From positions 1 to 64,000 of the forward strand of contig CALCCF010000019.1 in NCBI GenBank assembly GCA_937899905.1: DNA of 64,000 bases. Reading direction: 5' to 3'. Within the stretch, counting starts at the first letter, position 1. The number at the start of each line of letters is the position of its first letter. The position numbers and the translations under genes are program-made. Below, one piece after another: positions 19,584 to 27,923 of the stretch. The stretch comes from an uncultured Phycisphaeraceae bacterium. Lineage in GTDB: Bacteria; Planctomycetota; Phycisphaerae; Phycisphaerales; UBA1924. The notes under the pieces were generated by a model. It worked only from the letters and a program-made list of their open reading frames with translations, made no database searches and was not told the DNA's origin.

Positions 19584-20081
19584 ATGGACCAACCACGTTC
19601 GGTGAGCATCGTTCGTGCGGGCGACGGCCTTGGTGAGGCGCACGCCGGCGGTACGCGTGCGGCCATCACGCTTGGCAACGATCAATCCGGCGGTTCGCAC
19701 GGCGTCATCGTCGGCGATACACCAGTCGGTGGCGGACCGCCTTTCCACGTACACCACACGTTCGACGAGACGTTCTTCATTCTCGAGGGGCGGTTCACGT
19801 ACTTCACCGAGGATGCGGCGATCGAGGCGGGGCCGGGCGACATGCTGTTCGTGCCGGGAGAGGTGCCGCATGGGTTCCGCTGCACGCAGGGCGGCGAGCG
19901 TGGTGTCGGGCGCACGGCGATGGTCGTCACGCCCGGCCGCTTCTTGGGTTTCTTCGAGGCGATGGAACGGCTGGCCGAAGCGGGCGAGTTGAACCCTCAG
20001 AAGCTTGGTGATCTCGGCGAGGCGTGGGGTGTGAAGTTCCTCGAAGCGCCCGAGGCGATGTCGCCCACGCGTTCGAGCTAG
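19584..20081 (+). CDS. Cupin-domain protein
   Basis: 165 aa from ATG 19584, with GAGAGGGG upstream. Cupin motif 1 is FHVHHTFDETFFILEG, with metal ligands His, His and Glu, and motif 2 is PGDMLFVPGEVPHGF with the final His. The single cupin barrel is followed by a 50-residue helical tail. Such proteins bind a divalent metal and may be dioxygenases, isomerases or sensors; the substrate is unknown. It converges on gpsA with only six bases between the two stop codons. Confidence 0.85.
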   Translation: MDQPRSVSIVRAGDGLGEAHAGGTRAAITLGNDQSGGSHGVIVGDTPVGGGPPFHVHHTFDETFFILEGRFTYFTEDAAIEAGPGDMLFVPGEVPHGFRCTQGGERGVGRTAMVVTPGRFLGFFEAMERLAEAGELNPQKLGDLGEAWGVKFLEAPEAMSPTRSS

Positions 20082-20087
20082 ACCGGG

Positions 20088-21146
20088 TTATGCCAATCGC
20101 TCTTCCTTCTGCGGTCGGCTCATCAGCAAGCCGATGGCGTCGACGGGGTCGAGCCCGTCGAACAGCACGGCGTGGACGGCCTGGCAGATCGGCATCTCGA
20201 CGCCGTGGGTTTGGGCGAGTTCCATCACGGCCTTGGTCGTCGCCACCCCTTCGACCACGTGCATGCTCTCGCCCATGTGCTGCGCGAGCGTGCGGCCCTT
20301 GCCGAGCGCTTCGCCGCAGGCGCGGTTGCGGCCTTCGGGGCTGAAGCAGGTGGTCGCGAGGTCTCCCACGCCGGCGACGCCGAAGAAGGTCTCGGGCTGG
20401 GCACCCATGGCCGCGCCCAGGCGGACGATCTCGGCGAGCCCGCGGGCGAGCAGGGCGCTCTTGGCGTTGTACCCGGCTTGGAGCCCATCGAGGATGCCTG
20501 CGGCGATGGCGATGACGTTCTTGATCGCGCCGGCCAGCTCGGTGCCAACGAGGTCTGGCGAGGTGTAGATCCGAAGGTAACTCGCCGCGAACCAGTGCTG
20601 GACGGCCGAGGCAAACTGGGCGTTCTCGCTGGCGGCGATCATCGTGGCGGGCAGGCCTCGGGCGAGCTCGGCGGCGATGGTCGGCCCGCTCAGGGCGGCT
20701 AGCGGGCGGCCGCCAGGCCCATCGTCGAGCACCTGGGCGATGACTTCGGTGGGCCGCAGCAGTGAGCCTTGCTCGAGGCCCTTGGCCGTGCTGACAACCG
20801 GGACGCCGGGCTGGATATGGGGCTTTAGGCGGGTGAACGCCTCGCGAATGTGCTGGGCGGGGATAGCGCAGACGATCAGGCCGGCGTCCTGGACGGCTTG
20901 CTCATCGGTGAGGGCGACCGCGACGCGATCGGGCAGGCTGAAGCCCTCCAGGAGCGGGCTGTGGCGGACTTGGGCGAGGCGGTGCTGGGCGTCTAACTCG
21001 TGTCCCCATATGGCGATACGGCCGATCTCGGGAGGCTCGGCGGCGGATGCCGGCTCGGCCGAGCCCGAGTTTGGGGTCGCCGAGGCGAGCATCGCCGTGC
21101 ACACCAGGCCCATTTGTCCGCTACCCAAGACCGCAACGTGGCGCAT
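20088..21146 (-). CDS. gpsA: Glycerol-3-phosphate dehydrogenase [NAD(P)+]
   Basis: 352 aa from ATG 21146 (MRHVAVLGSGQMG). It reduces dihydroxyacetone phosphate to sn-glycerol-3-phosphate for phospholipid synthesis. Family segments are ALSGPTIAAELARGLP, GTELAGAIKNVIAIAAG (catalytic Lys) and GRNRACGEALGKG. Two things are unusual: the nucleotide loop is GSGQMG where GxGxWG is usual, and about 15-20 extra residues rich in Ser/Ala/Glu (NSGSAEPASAAEPPE) sit between strands 1 and 2. The open frame continues far upstream without a family match; the start chosen is where homology begins. Confidence 0.9.
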   Translation of the reverse strand: MRHVAVLGSGQMGLVCTAMLASATPNSGSAEPASAAEPPEIGRIAIWGHELDAQHRLAQVRHSPLLEGFSLPDRVAVALTDEQAVQDAGLIVCAIPAQHIREAFTRLKPHIQPGVPVVSTAKGLEQGSLLRPTEVIAQVLDDGPGGRPLAALSGPTIAAELARGLPATMIAASENAQFASAVQHWFAASYLRIYTSPDLVGTELAGAIKNVIAIAAGILDGLQAGYNAKSALLARGLAEIVRLGAAMGAQPETFFGVAGVGDLATTCFSPEGRNRACGEALGKGRTLAQHMGESMHVVEGVATTKAVMELAQTHGVEMPICQAVHAVLFDGLDPVDAIGLLMSRPQKEERLA

Positions 21147-21369
21147 GGGGCACGGTACGCCCCGAACCCGGCCCCCAGGCGCGTCGTAGCACGCGGCCTT
21201 CCCGCCCCCGCGGGCGCTCTCTCGTGCGCCCCAACCGGGCGTGCGACAAGCCCTTCTGGTGGGTTTCGGAGGGGATTGAGAGTCCTCACGGGAGCCTAAA
21301 CTGGCACCCGATTCTGATCGAGCCCCAGACGCGGGCGACCGCCCGCACCATCGCAGGAGACGCGCATCC

Positions 21370-23406
21370 ATGGCCACGATCACGACGACCCAGGGCGATG
21401 AACTCGAGCCGACCGCCCCGATGGAGGCCCCGGACCTCTCCGGGGGCAGCGAGACCGAGGCCAAGATCGAGTGGAAGATCGTCGTTTTCCTGATCGGAGC
21501 TATCGCGCTGGCATGCTCGGTAACGGCCGAGTGGACCGGCATGGTGAGCGAATCGGTTACGGCCGTCCCCGCCGGGCTGGCGGCGTTGCTTCTGGGCGCG
21601 TTCTTGCTGCCCCCCGCTTGGAAAGAGATCCGCCGCGGCGAGTTTGGCTCGCGGTGCCTGGTGGTCATCGCGGTCGGCGGGGCCCTTGCGCTCGAGCGCT
21701 ATCCCGAGGCCGGCCTGCTCGCGTTCATCCTGAACATCTCCAATGAGGTGGTGGAACGCACCGCCAGCGGTGCCCGCCGAGCGATCGAAGCGCTCGTGGG
21801 CCTGACGCCCGACACCGCCCGCGTCGTCGACGAGAACGGCGAGGAGCGCGAGATGCAGATCACCGACGTGACGCTGGGCCAGATCGTCCGCGTCCGCCCC
21901 GGCGAGAACCTGCCGGTCGATGGCCGCATCGTGAAGGGCCAGACCGAGATCAATCAGGCGTCACTGACGGGCGAAGCGATCCCCGTGTCGGTGCAGAGCG
22001 GCAGCGATGTCTATGCCGGCACGACCAACCTCTCGGGCGTCATCGAGCTCGAGGTCACGCAGGTGGGCGAGGATACCACGATCGGCAAGGTAACCCAGCT
22101 CATCCGCGAGGCCGAGAGCACCAAGACGCAGCGCCAGCAGATCATCGAGCAGGTCGCGCGTTTCTTCGTACCGATCGCGATCGGTGTGGCGTTCATCGTG
22201 TTCATGCTGAGCGCGAACAACCCGCAGACGCAGGAAGACGCGTTCGCCGCAGCGCTCGCCGTGCTTGTGGTCGCCGTTCCCGCCGCGTTGCTGCTGGCCA
22301 GCCCGACGGCCATGGTCGCCGCATTTGGTGCGGCCGCACGGCTTGGCATCCTCGTCAAGAGCACGGCGTTCCTCGAGGCAGCCGCCAGCGTCAACACGAT
22401 CATCATGGATAAGACCGGCACCATCACCACGGGCACCTTCGAGGTAACCAAGCTGGTGCCGGCCGACGGTGTGCAGGGCGCGGATCTCCTGAAGGCGGCC
22501 GCGACCGCGGAACGGAACAGCAACCACCCGCTGGCGCAGTCGATCGTGCGCACCGCCGACAAAGCGCGCGTGCCCGTCGAGACTCCCGGCGAGTTCCAGG
22601 AACTGCACGGCAAGGGTGTCCGCGCGACCACGCAGGACGGCGAGCTGCACGTCGGGCGTTCGAGCTGGCTCAAGGAGCTCAAGCCCGCCCAGGCCGAGGC
22701 CATCGAGACGATCGAGAACAAGATCGAGGGCATCAGTGGCGTGCACGTCATGCGCGACGGCCGGTACATGGGTGTCGTTGGCCTTGAGGATCGGGTGCGC
22801 ACCAACACCAAAGGCGTGCTGCAGCGTTTGCGCGACCTCGGCGCACGGCACATCGCGATCTTTACCGGTGATCGGCTGAGCGTTGCCAAGCGTGTTGGCG
22901 TGTCGGTGGGCGTCGATGCGATCGAGGCGGAGTGCCTGCCCGAGGAGAAGTACGAGCTGGTGCGAGACCTGGTCGACCGGGGCTACCGCGTCATGATGGT
23001 CGGCGACGGCATCAACGACGGCCCGTCGCTCGCCGAGGCCGACGTTGGCGTGGCCATGGGCTTGTCCGGCTCGGACATCGCCGCCAACTCGGCGGGCGTC
23101 GCGCTCATGAACGATGATTTGTCACGCATCCCCTTCTTCATCGAGCTTGCGCGGAAGACCAAGTCGATCATCTTGCAGAACATCATCGCCTCCATCCTGT
23201 TCGTGATCGCGGGCCTGATTATCGCCTCGACGGGGTTCCTGAACCTGACCGTCGCGGGGTTGTACCAGATCCTCCCGGTGCTGTTCGTGATGTTCAACAG
23301 CTTCCGCCTGTTCCGCTTCGGCGAGAGCTTCGCGGCCATCGAGGGCGAGACCGAGGGCGGACCGAAGCGCCGGGCGGCTTCGATGCGTGGGCTGGCGACG
23401 ACCTGA
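21370..23406 (+). CDS. P1B-like cation-transporting P-type ATPase without the CPC motif
   Basis: 678 aa. Its P-type core is complete: TGEA in the actuator domain (ASLTGEAIPV), phosphorylation site DKTGTIT (D347), the P1B-specific HP dipeptide (SNHPLAQS) and GDGINDGPSLAEADVGVAMG. There is no N-terminal metal-binding domain, and about eight membrane helices are visible. The membrane motif normally reading CPC, 43 residues before the phosphorylated Asp, is VPA here (303-305), and the last helices lack the usual Met/Ser/Asn set (LYQILPVLFVMFNSF). The pump is probably real, but copper or zinc cannot be assumed. The start follows GGAG, and a terminator follows the stop. Confidence 0.85.
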   Translation: MATITTTQGDELEPTAPMEAPDLSGGSETEAKIEWKIVVFLIGAIALACSVTAEWTGMVSESVTAVPAGLAALLLGAFLLPPAWKEIRRGEFGSRCLVVIAVGGALALERYPEAGLLAFILNISNEVVERTASGARRAIEALVGLTPDTARVVDENGEEREMQITDVTLGQIVRVRPGENLPVDGRIVKGQTEINQASLTGEAIPVSVQSGSDVYAGTTNLSGVIELEVTQVGEDTTIGKVTQLIREAESTKTQRQQIIEQVARFFVPIAIGVAFIVFMLSANNPQTQEDAFAAALAVLVVAVPAALLLASPTAMVAAFGAAARLGILVKSTAFLEAAASVNTIIMDKTGTITTGTFEVTKLVPADGVQGADLLKAAATAERNSNHPLAQSIVRTADKARVPVETPGEFQELHGKGVRATTQDGELHVGRSSWLKELKPAQAEAIETIENKIEGISGVHVMRDGRYMGVVGLEDRVRTNTKGVLQRLRDLGARHIAIFTGDRLSVAKRVGVSVGVDAIEAECLPEEKYELVRDLVDRGYRVMMVGDGINDGPSLAEADVGVAMGLSGSDIAANSAGVALMNDDLSRIPFFIELARKTKSIILQNIIASILFVIAGLIIASTGFLNLTVAGLYQILPVLFVMFNSFRLFRFGESFAAIEGETEGGPKRRAASMRGLATT

Positions 23407-23433
23407 GCTAGGGTCGATAGTCGGGTAGAAGCG

Positions 23434-23458
23434 AACCCGCGCGAAAGCGCGGGTTTTT
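23434..23458 (+). terminator. Rho-independent terminator after the P-type ATPase
   Basis: Perfect 9-bp stem (AACCCGCGC / GCGCGGGTT) closed by a GAAA tetraloop and followed by TTTTT running out of the right arm. It stands between convergent genes. Confidence 0.9.
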
Positions 23459-23473
23459 ATTGGCGAAGCAAAG

Positions 23474-25321
23474 TCACGAGCAGCCGGCGTCAAACTCGTT
23501 GAGGAAAGTCGTAAAGTCGAAGATCGTCAATACACCATCGCCGTCGAAGTCGGCTCGAGGGTCTGAGAGGCCAAAGAGGTTCTGGAATTCGAGGAAGTCG
23601 AAGATCGTCAGGAATCCATCGCCGTCGATATCGACACGACAGTCTCCAAGCGCGCGGCCATAGATCACGTACGTGATTCCGGTGCGGAGCGTTGGAGGCG
23701 CGTTTCTCGCGCCGACAAGGAGATCATCGACACCGTCGCCGTTCACATCGCCCGCACCGGCGACGGATGAACCGCTGATATCGATGTCGACGGCACCGTC
23801 GATCCGAAAGCCGTTGGTTCCATCGAGTTGGTCGAGCTCGAACACCGGCGGGAAGCTGCCGACATCGTCGTCAAGCCCGAAGAGGACGAAGGACGAACCG
23901 GCACGGAATCGGCCTTCCGGGCTCGCGAACTCTGCGCCGATTACGAGGTCATCGACGTTGTCTCCGTTGATGTCGCCCGCCGAGGCCACCGAGCTGCCGC
24001 TGTTCTCGAGCTCGATCACCGAGTCAATACGGAACCCGGTGGAGCCGTCGAGGTCGGCGAGCTCGATCTCGGCTGGGAACGGCGTGGGCGAGGTGTCGCG
24101 ACCGTAGATGATGTACGTCGAACCGGCGGCGTAAAGAAGATCGGGGCTGGCGTACCGCGAGCCGATCGCCAGGTCGTCGATGCCATCGCCGTTGAGATCT
24201 CCCGCAGCCGCGACCGCATCCCCAGTCGAATCGAACTCGTTGATGCCGTTCAGCCGGAAGCCGTTCGAGCCGTCGATGTCGAACAGTTGCAACGCTGTCG
24301 GGAACGGGTTCGCCGAGCCGTCTCGGCCGTAGACGACGAACACCGAACCGGCAAGGCCACGGCCGCCGGGCTCGGCCCCTGGGGCACCAATGACGAGATC
24401 GCCAATGCCGTCGGCGTTGAGATCTCCAGCCGCGGCTACCGATCTGCCGCTGAGGTCACCGGCATTGGCACCGTCGATGCGGAAGCCGTTCGTCCCGTCG
24501 AGATCCCCCACCTGGAGTGTCGATGGGAAGGCCCCGGCCGACGCATCCCGACCGAAAACGATGTAGCTCGCTCCGGCATCTTCGCGGCTCGGCGTTTCCG
24601 CGCCTGGAGCGCCGATGACCACGTCGTCGATACCGTCGCCATTGACATCACCCGCCGCGGCGACCGCGGCGCCGCTGAAGTCCGATGCGGCCCCACCATC
24701 GATGCGGAAGCCGTTGTTGCCATCGAGGTCGGCGAGTTGAAACGTGGCGGGGAAGGGATCGCCCGGGCCGCGCCCGAAGACCACGTAGCTCGATCCAGCC
24801 GTGTCATTACCGCCCGGGTCTGCTCGCTCCGCGCCGATGATCAGGTCGACGAAGCCATCGCCGTTGATGTCCCCCGCGACGGCGACTGCGTTGCCACTGT
24901 TATCTTCTTCCGCGACTCCCTCGATACGAAACCCGTTCGTGCCATCGAGGTCGGACAACTGGAAGTCTGCGGGGAAGGGATCGCTAACCGGTCGCCCATA
25001 CACGACGTACGTCACGCCGGCTCGGGTGCGACCACTTGGCGAGCCGTTCTGCGCACCGATGATGATGTCATTGATGCCGTCGCCGTTGATGTCGCCCGCC
25101 GAGCCGACGACCTCGCCGCTGAGTTCGAACTGATCGATGCCGCGGAATCCTGTACCGATGTCGCCGTAGATCTCCGACAGTCGGAATACGGGTGTAAATG
25201 GCACGCCGAGCGGATCGCTCTGGGCGAGCGCTGCCGGCGAGCAGGCGAGCGGCAGTCCGGCCGAGATTAGGATAGGAGCGCACGATTGCTTGCAGCCTGA
25301 CGCATCTTGAGACCTCCTCAT
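23474..25321 (-). CDS. Secreted FG-GAP (integrin-alpha-like) repeat protein with GC-type dockerin tail
   Basis: 615 aa from ATG 25321, giving a signal peptide that ends near PAALAQ. Seven FG-GAP repeats of about 65 residues follow, each with a D-x-N-x-D-G calcium loop, an IGAP/IGAE-type turn and a VVYGR or IVFGR strand (for example DINGDGINDIIIGAQNG, DVNGDGIDDVVIGAPG). They should form a seven-bladed beta-propeller. The C terminus is the double dockerin-like module (DIDGDGFLTIFDFLEFQN and FDGDGVLTIFDFTTF) bracketed by Cys in GDCRVD and the terminal GCS. It is probably a cell-surface or extracellular adhesion or binding protein. The repeats make the gene internally repetitive at DNA level. Confidence 0.85.
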   Translation of the reverse strand: MRRSQDASGCKQSCAPILISAGLPLACSPAALAQSDPLGVPFTPVFRLSEIYGDIGTGFRGIDQFELSGEVVGSAGDINGDGINDIIIGAQNGSPSGRTRAGVTYVVYGRPVSDPFPADFQLSDLDGTNGFRIEGVAEEDNSGNAVAVAGDINGDGFVDLIIGAERADPGGNDTAGSSYVVFGRGPGDPFPATFQLADLDGNNGFRIDGGAASDFSGAAVAAAGDVNGDGIDDVVIGAPGAETPSREDAGASYIVFGRDASAGAFPSTLQVGDLDGTNGFRIDGANAGDLSGRSVAAAGDLNADGIGDLVIGAPGAEPGGRGLAGSVFVVYGRDGSANPFPTALQLFDIDGSNGFRLNGINEFDSTGDAVAAAGDLNGDGIDDLAIGSRYASPDLLYAAGSTYIIYGRDTSPTPFPAEIELADLDGSTGFRIDSVIELENSGSSVASAGDINGDNVDDLVIGAEFASPEGRFRAGSSFVLFGLDDDVGSFPPVFELDQLDGTNGFRIDGAVDIDISGSSVAGAGDVNGDGVDDLLVGARNAPPTLRTGITYVIYGRALGDCRVDIDGDGFLTIFDFLEFQNLFGLSDPRADFDGDGVLTIFDFTTFLNEFDAGCS

Positions 25322-25528
25322 CGCACCGTTGGTCGGCGGATGCACACAAGCTACCGGATCGCGTGAAGGCTGCCAAGAGCAAGAAGTGGCTCGCAACGGA
25401 CGGGGATCGGTCTTATCGGAGGTGTACCGGCCAAGAAGAGATGTGTGCGCAAAAGAAGAGACGCACGCCAATGGCGTACGCCCTTCCTGTGTGCAGACTG
25501 CTCAAGCCGCGGACGGCTTGGAAGTTTC
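25322..25528. other. Intergenic, 207 bases
   Basis: Contains the likely promoter of the FG-GAP gene; no RNA gene or strong terminator is seen. The stretch around 25400-25500 is AT-richer than the flanks. Confidence 0.4.
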
Positions 25529-26182
25529 TTATCGACGGCGACGGGCCGCGAACGCACCGCCGAGGCCGAGGATGGCCAGCGAGGCGGGCGCGGGGATGAT
25601 CACGTCCTCGACGTACTCGATGGCGCGATCGTGCTCGCCGGGGGCGGCTTCCCAGTCGAAGACCAGGTAGGTGGTGTCGGCGCCAGCGATGGTGCTGTCG
25701 TCGCTCCACAGATCGATCGCCAGCAGGTACACGCCCGGCTCGGGATCGTTCAGGAAGAAGTCGTAGTGCTCATCGAAGCCGGCGGGGCCGACGCTGATGC
25801 CGAAGCCGGGAGCCGAGCCAGCGGCGGGGCTGGTGGCGCTCAGCGGGCCGAACTCGAGCGTGTAGGTCTGGGTGGCGCTGACGAAGGTCGAGCCGTCCCA
25901 ACGCTGCACGGGGCTGGCGAAGTCGAAGCCGAGCTGGCTATCGGGGAACGTGCCGGCCTCGGCAAACAGGCCGGGCTCGTCGGCGTAGATGTCGCCGGCG
26001 AAGTCGAACATCTCGGCGGCGAAGACACGCTCGCCGGGGATAACGAACTCGCCGCCCGGGCCGTCCTCGACGATGCCGGTGACGATACGGCCGTCGATGA
26101 TGACGAGGCCAACGTCGCCCTCGTGGGCCATGCCGGTGCCGGCGACGGCGAGCATGGTGAACGCGGTGATGGTGGTACGCAT
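25529..26182 (-). CDS. Secreted protein with PEP-CTERM-like sorting tail
   Basis: 217 aa from ATG 26182 with GAGGA upstream. A signal peptide (MRTTITAFTMLAVAGTGMA) precedes a domain that is clearly related to the next gene upstream: both have a GDxx-IxDG-IVTGIVE opening, then VFAAEMFDFAGD, LGFDFASPVQRWDG, the Gly-rich turn FGISVG, and GVYLLAIDLWSDDSTI. The C terminus is PAPASLAILGLGGAFAARRRR-like, that is, a PEP-type motif, a short hydrophobic helix and an Arg cluster, as in proteins sorted by exosortase systems. It is the last gene of a three-gene operon with a pseudopilin. The function is unknown. Confidence 0.8.
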   Translation of the reverse strand: MRTTITAFTMLAVAGTGMAHEGDVGLVIIDGRIVTGIVEDGPGGEFVIPGERVFAAEMFDFAGDIYADEPGLFAEAGTFPDSQLGFDFASPVQRWDGSTFVSATQTYTLEFGPLSATSPAAGSAPGFGISVGPAGFDEHYDFFLNDPEPGVYLLAIDLWSDDSTIAGADTTYLVFDWEAAPGEHDRAIEYVEDVIIPAPASLAILGLGGAFAARRRR

Positions 26183-26225
26183 GGTGAAGGGTCCTCTTTT
26201 CTTCTCTCTGGATCTCTCCGGGCGG

Positions 26226-26990
26226 TCAGCAGCCCGCATCGAACTCGTTCTGGAATGACAGGAAGTCAAAAATGGTCAGCGATCCGTCGCCATCGAAATC
26301 GGCGCTGGCATCGCCAGCGTCGAAGCTGTTCTGGAACTCAAGGAAATCAAAAATCGTCAGCGAGCCATCGCCGTCCATGTCGGCACGGCACGGCTCACCG
26401 ATCAGGTTCGTCTCGACCCAGGCCACGGCATCGGCCAGCTGGTCGTCGGTCGCGTTCTGGCCGAACACGATGAAGAAGGGCTGGCTGTCGTCGACGACAG
26501 CGGCGTCGTCCCACAGCACCAGCTCGAGCAGATAGACGCCGTCGCTCGCGGGCGCGAGCAGCTCGAAGCCCACGTGATGGTGGAACCTACCGGTGCTGCT
26601 CGCCGTGCCGAAGATGAACCCGGGCTGCATGCCAGAGTCGGGCGTCTCGACCTCGACGCGGCCCTTGCTGATCAGGATCTTCGACTCGGCGACACCATCG
26701 AACGCGGCGCCGTCCCACTCGAGGACGGGGCCCATGATGTCGAAGCCGAGCTCGGTCCTCGCCGGGAACGCATCGTTCGGCGAGTCGAAGCCGGGGTCGT
26801 TGGTCCAGTTGGGCAGCTCGCCGAACGCGGTGTCGAAAACGCGCTGCCCGAAGATGGGCGAGCCGGCTTCAACGATGCCCGTCTCGACAAGGCCCGAAAC
26901 GCCGGTGATCGCGATGTCGCCGGTGTGGAGTTGGGCCAATGCCGCGGCGGGGCACGCCGCCACACTGCACAGAATCGCTGTCTTTCGCAT
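26226..26990 (-). CDS. Secreted paralogue of the PEP-CTERM-like protein, with GC-type dockerin tail
   Basis: 254 aa from ATG 26990 (AAGGAG upstream). The signal peptide ends at ALAQ. The central domain matches the 25.5-26.2 kb gene: GDIAITGVSGLVETGIVE, GQRVFDTAFGEL, LGFDIMGPVLEWDGAAF, FHHHVGFELLAP, GVYLLELVLWDDAAVV. Instead of a PEP-type tail it ends in two calcium-type loops (MDGDGSLTIFDFLEFQNS, FDGDGSLTIFDFLSFQNE) between the Cys of EPCRAD and the terminal GC. It lies 25 bases after the pseudopilin gene and 43 bases before its paralogue. The histidine cluster FHHHV is seen only in this copy; the other has DEHYD. Confidence 0.8.
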   Translation of the reverse strand: MRKTAILCSVAACPAAALAQLHTGDIAITGVSGLVETGIVEAGSPIFGQRVFDTAFGELPNWTNDPGFDSPNDAFPARTELGFDIMGPVLEWDGAAFDGVAESKILISKGRVEVETPDSGMQPGFIFGTASSTGRFHHHVGFELLAPASDGVYLLELVLWDDAAVVDDSQPFFIVFGQNATDDQLADAVAWVETNLIGEPCRADMDGDGSLTIFDFLEFQNSFDAGDASADFDGDGSLTIFDFLSFQNEFDAGC

Positions 26991-27015
26991 GTTCCGAAGC
27001 TCCTTGGATTTGCCT

Positions 27016-27816
27016 TTAGTCGGCGATGCGCGGATCGAAGCGGTTCTTCTCGAAACTCTCGTACACATCCTCGAACTTCTCGATGGCCGCGTGGCCGTCG
27101 AGGTAGCCGTACGTCGCTTTGGCCGACCAATCGCCGGGCTTGCCGCCGTGGGCGTTCACCTGCGCCTCCAATGACGCTCGCAACGGGATCATTCCGCCGG
27201 GCGCGGCGCCCCAATCCTCGGCGTGCACGTGGTCGGTGCGCGCGAAGTCTTGCGTCGCCGCGGTCTCGCCGAAGGTCATCATCAGCCAGTGCACCGTCGC
27301 GTACGGACGCTCGATGCGCTTCTGCGCGTCGTAGGTCTCGTCGGGCGAGGGCGACACGCTGCGGGTGGTGTAGTTATTCAGGCCGTAGCTGGTCCAGCGA
27401 GCGATCTCACCGAGGCCGCTGGTCTCGCCATCGCGAACCCGCCGTAGGGCGTCTTCAAAACGCAAGCCGTCGAACTCGCCGCCGTCCTCGACCGACCAGA
27501 ACGGGCTGCGGTCAACGGGCGAGCGGATGGCCACGCCGTCTTCGGTGTAGTCGGCCAGGAGCACGGGCCACGAGTTTGGGATATCTGCGATGCCGCCGTG
27601 TGCAAGGCCGGCGTCGACGAAGTTGCCATCGTTCGCGTCGGCGTACAGCGTGTGCGCGATGCCGAGCGAGCGAACCTGCGTCATACAGATGGCCGCCTGC
27701 GCCGTCGCTCGCGCCTTCCCGAGCGACGGCAGGATGATGCCAATCAACAGCGCAATGATGGCAATGACCACCAAGAGCTCAATGAGGGTGAATCCTTTTT
27801 GAGATTGAGACGGCAT
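27016..27816 (-). CDS. Type II secretion/pseudopilin-like protein (H-X9-DG group)
   Basis: 266 aa from ATG 27816. The prepilin leader is MPSQSQKG, cleaved before FTLIELLVVIAIIALLIGII; the Glu at +5 is kept. After the helix (GKARATAQAAICMTQVRSLG) comes a globular domain with the C-terminal ATYGYLDGHAAIEKF, the hallmark of the H-X9-DG pseudopilin-like proteins that are amplified in planctomycetes. It is processed by a prepilin peptidase and sits in the inner membrane or a pilus-like fibre. It heads an operon with the two paralogous secreted proteins, which suggests a shared cell-surface role. Confidence 0.9.
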   Translation of the reverse strand: MPSQSQKGFTLIELLVVIAIIALLIGIILPSLGKARATAQAAICMTQVRSLGIAHTLYADANDGNFVDAGLAHGGIADIPNSWPVLLADYTEDGVAIRSPVDRSPFWSVEDGGEFDGLRFEDALRRVRDGETSGLGEIARWTSYGLNNYTTRSVSPSPDETYDAQKRIERPYATVHWLMMTFGETAATQDFARTDHVHAEDWGAAPGGMIPLRASLEAQVNAHGGKPGDWSAKATYGYLDGHAAIEKFEDVYESFEKNRFDPRIAD

Positions 27817-27879
27817 GCTCAATTATTCCTGCTGAGAACCGATTGAGAAGGCTTTATTATGATAGGCCTTGGAATCTAC

Positions 27880-27911
27880 ACGCGTTACTGCTGTTTCGCC
27901 AAAAAACGCGT
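27880..27911 (+). other. Inverted repeat in the leader of the Dus gene
   Basis: ACGCGTT at 27880-27886 is repeated as AACGCGT at 27905-27911 with 18 bases between. It ends 12 bases before the GTG start, next to the ribosome binding site AGGA. It could be a leader stem or a protein-binding site; nothing more can be said. Confidence 0.3.
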
Positions 27912-27923
27912 TTAGGATGATCC

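Noticed and set aside
22270-22450. KdpB or another P1A identity for the ATPase
   Set aside because: The SNHPLAQS (HP) motif and the ASPTAM segment after the motif are P1B features; KdpB-specific segments are absent.
23474-25321. DNA repeats inside the FG-GAP gene as a mobile or CRISPR-like array
   Set aside because: They are the coding repeats of the propeller, with diverged sequence and codon periodicity.
25280-25325. Possible frameshift at the start of the FG-GAP gene: a better ribosome binding site (AGGAGG) precedes an ATG in another frame
   Set aside because: That frame stops after 12 codons, whereas the ATG at 25321 gives a good signal peptide.
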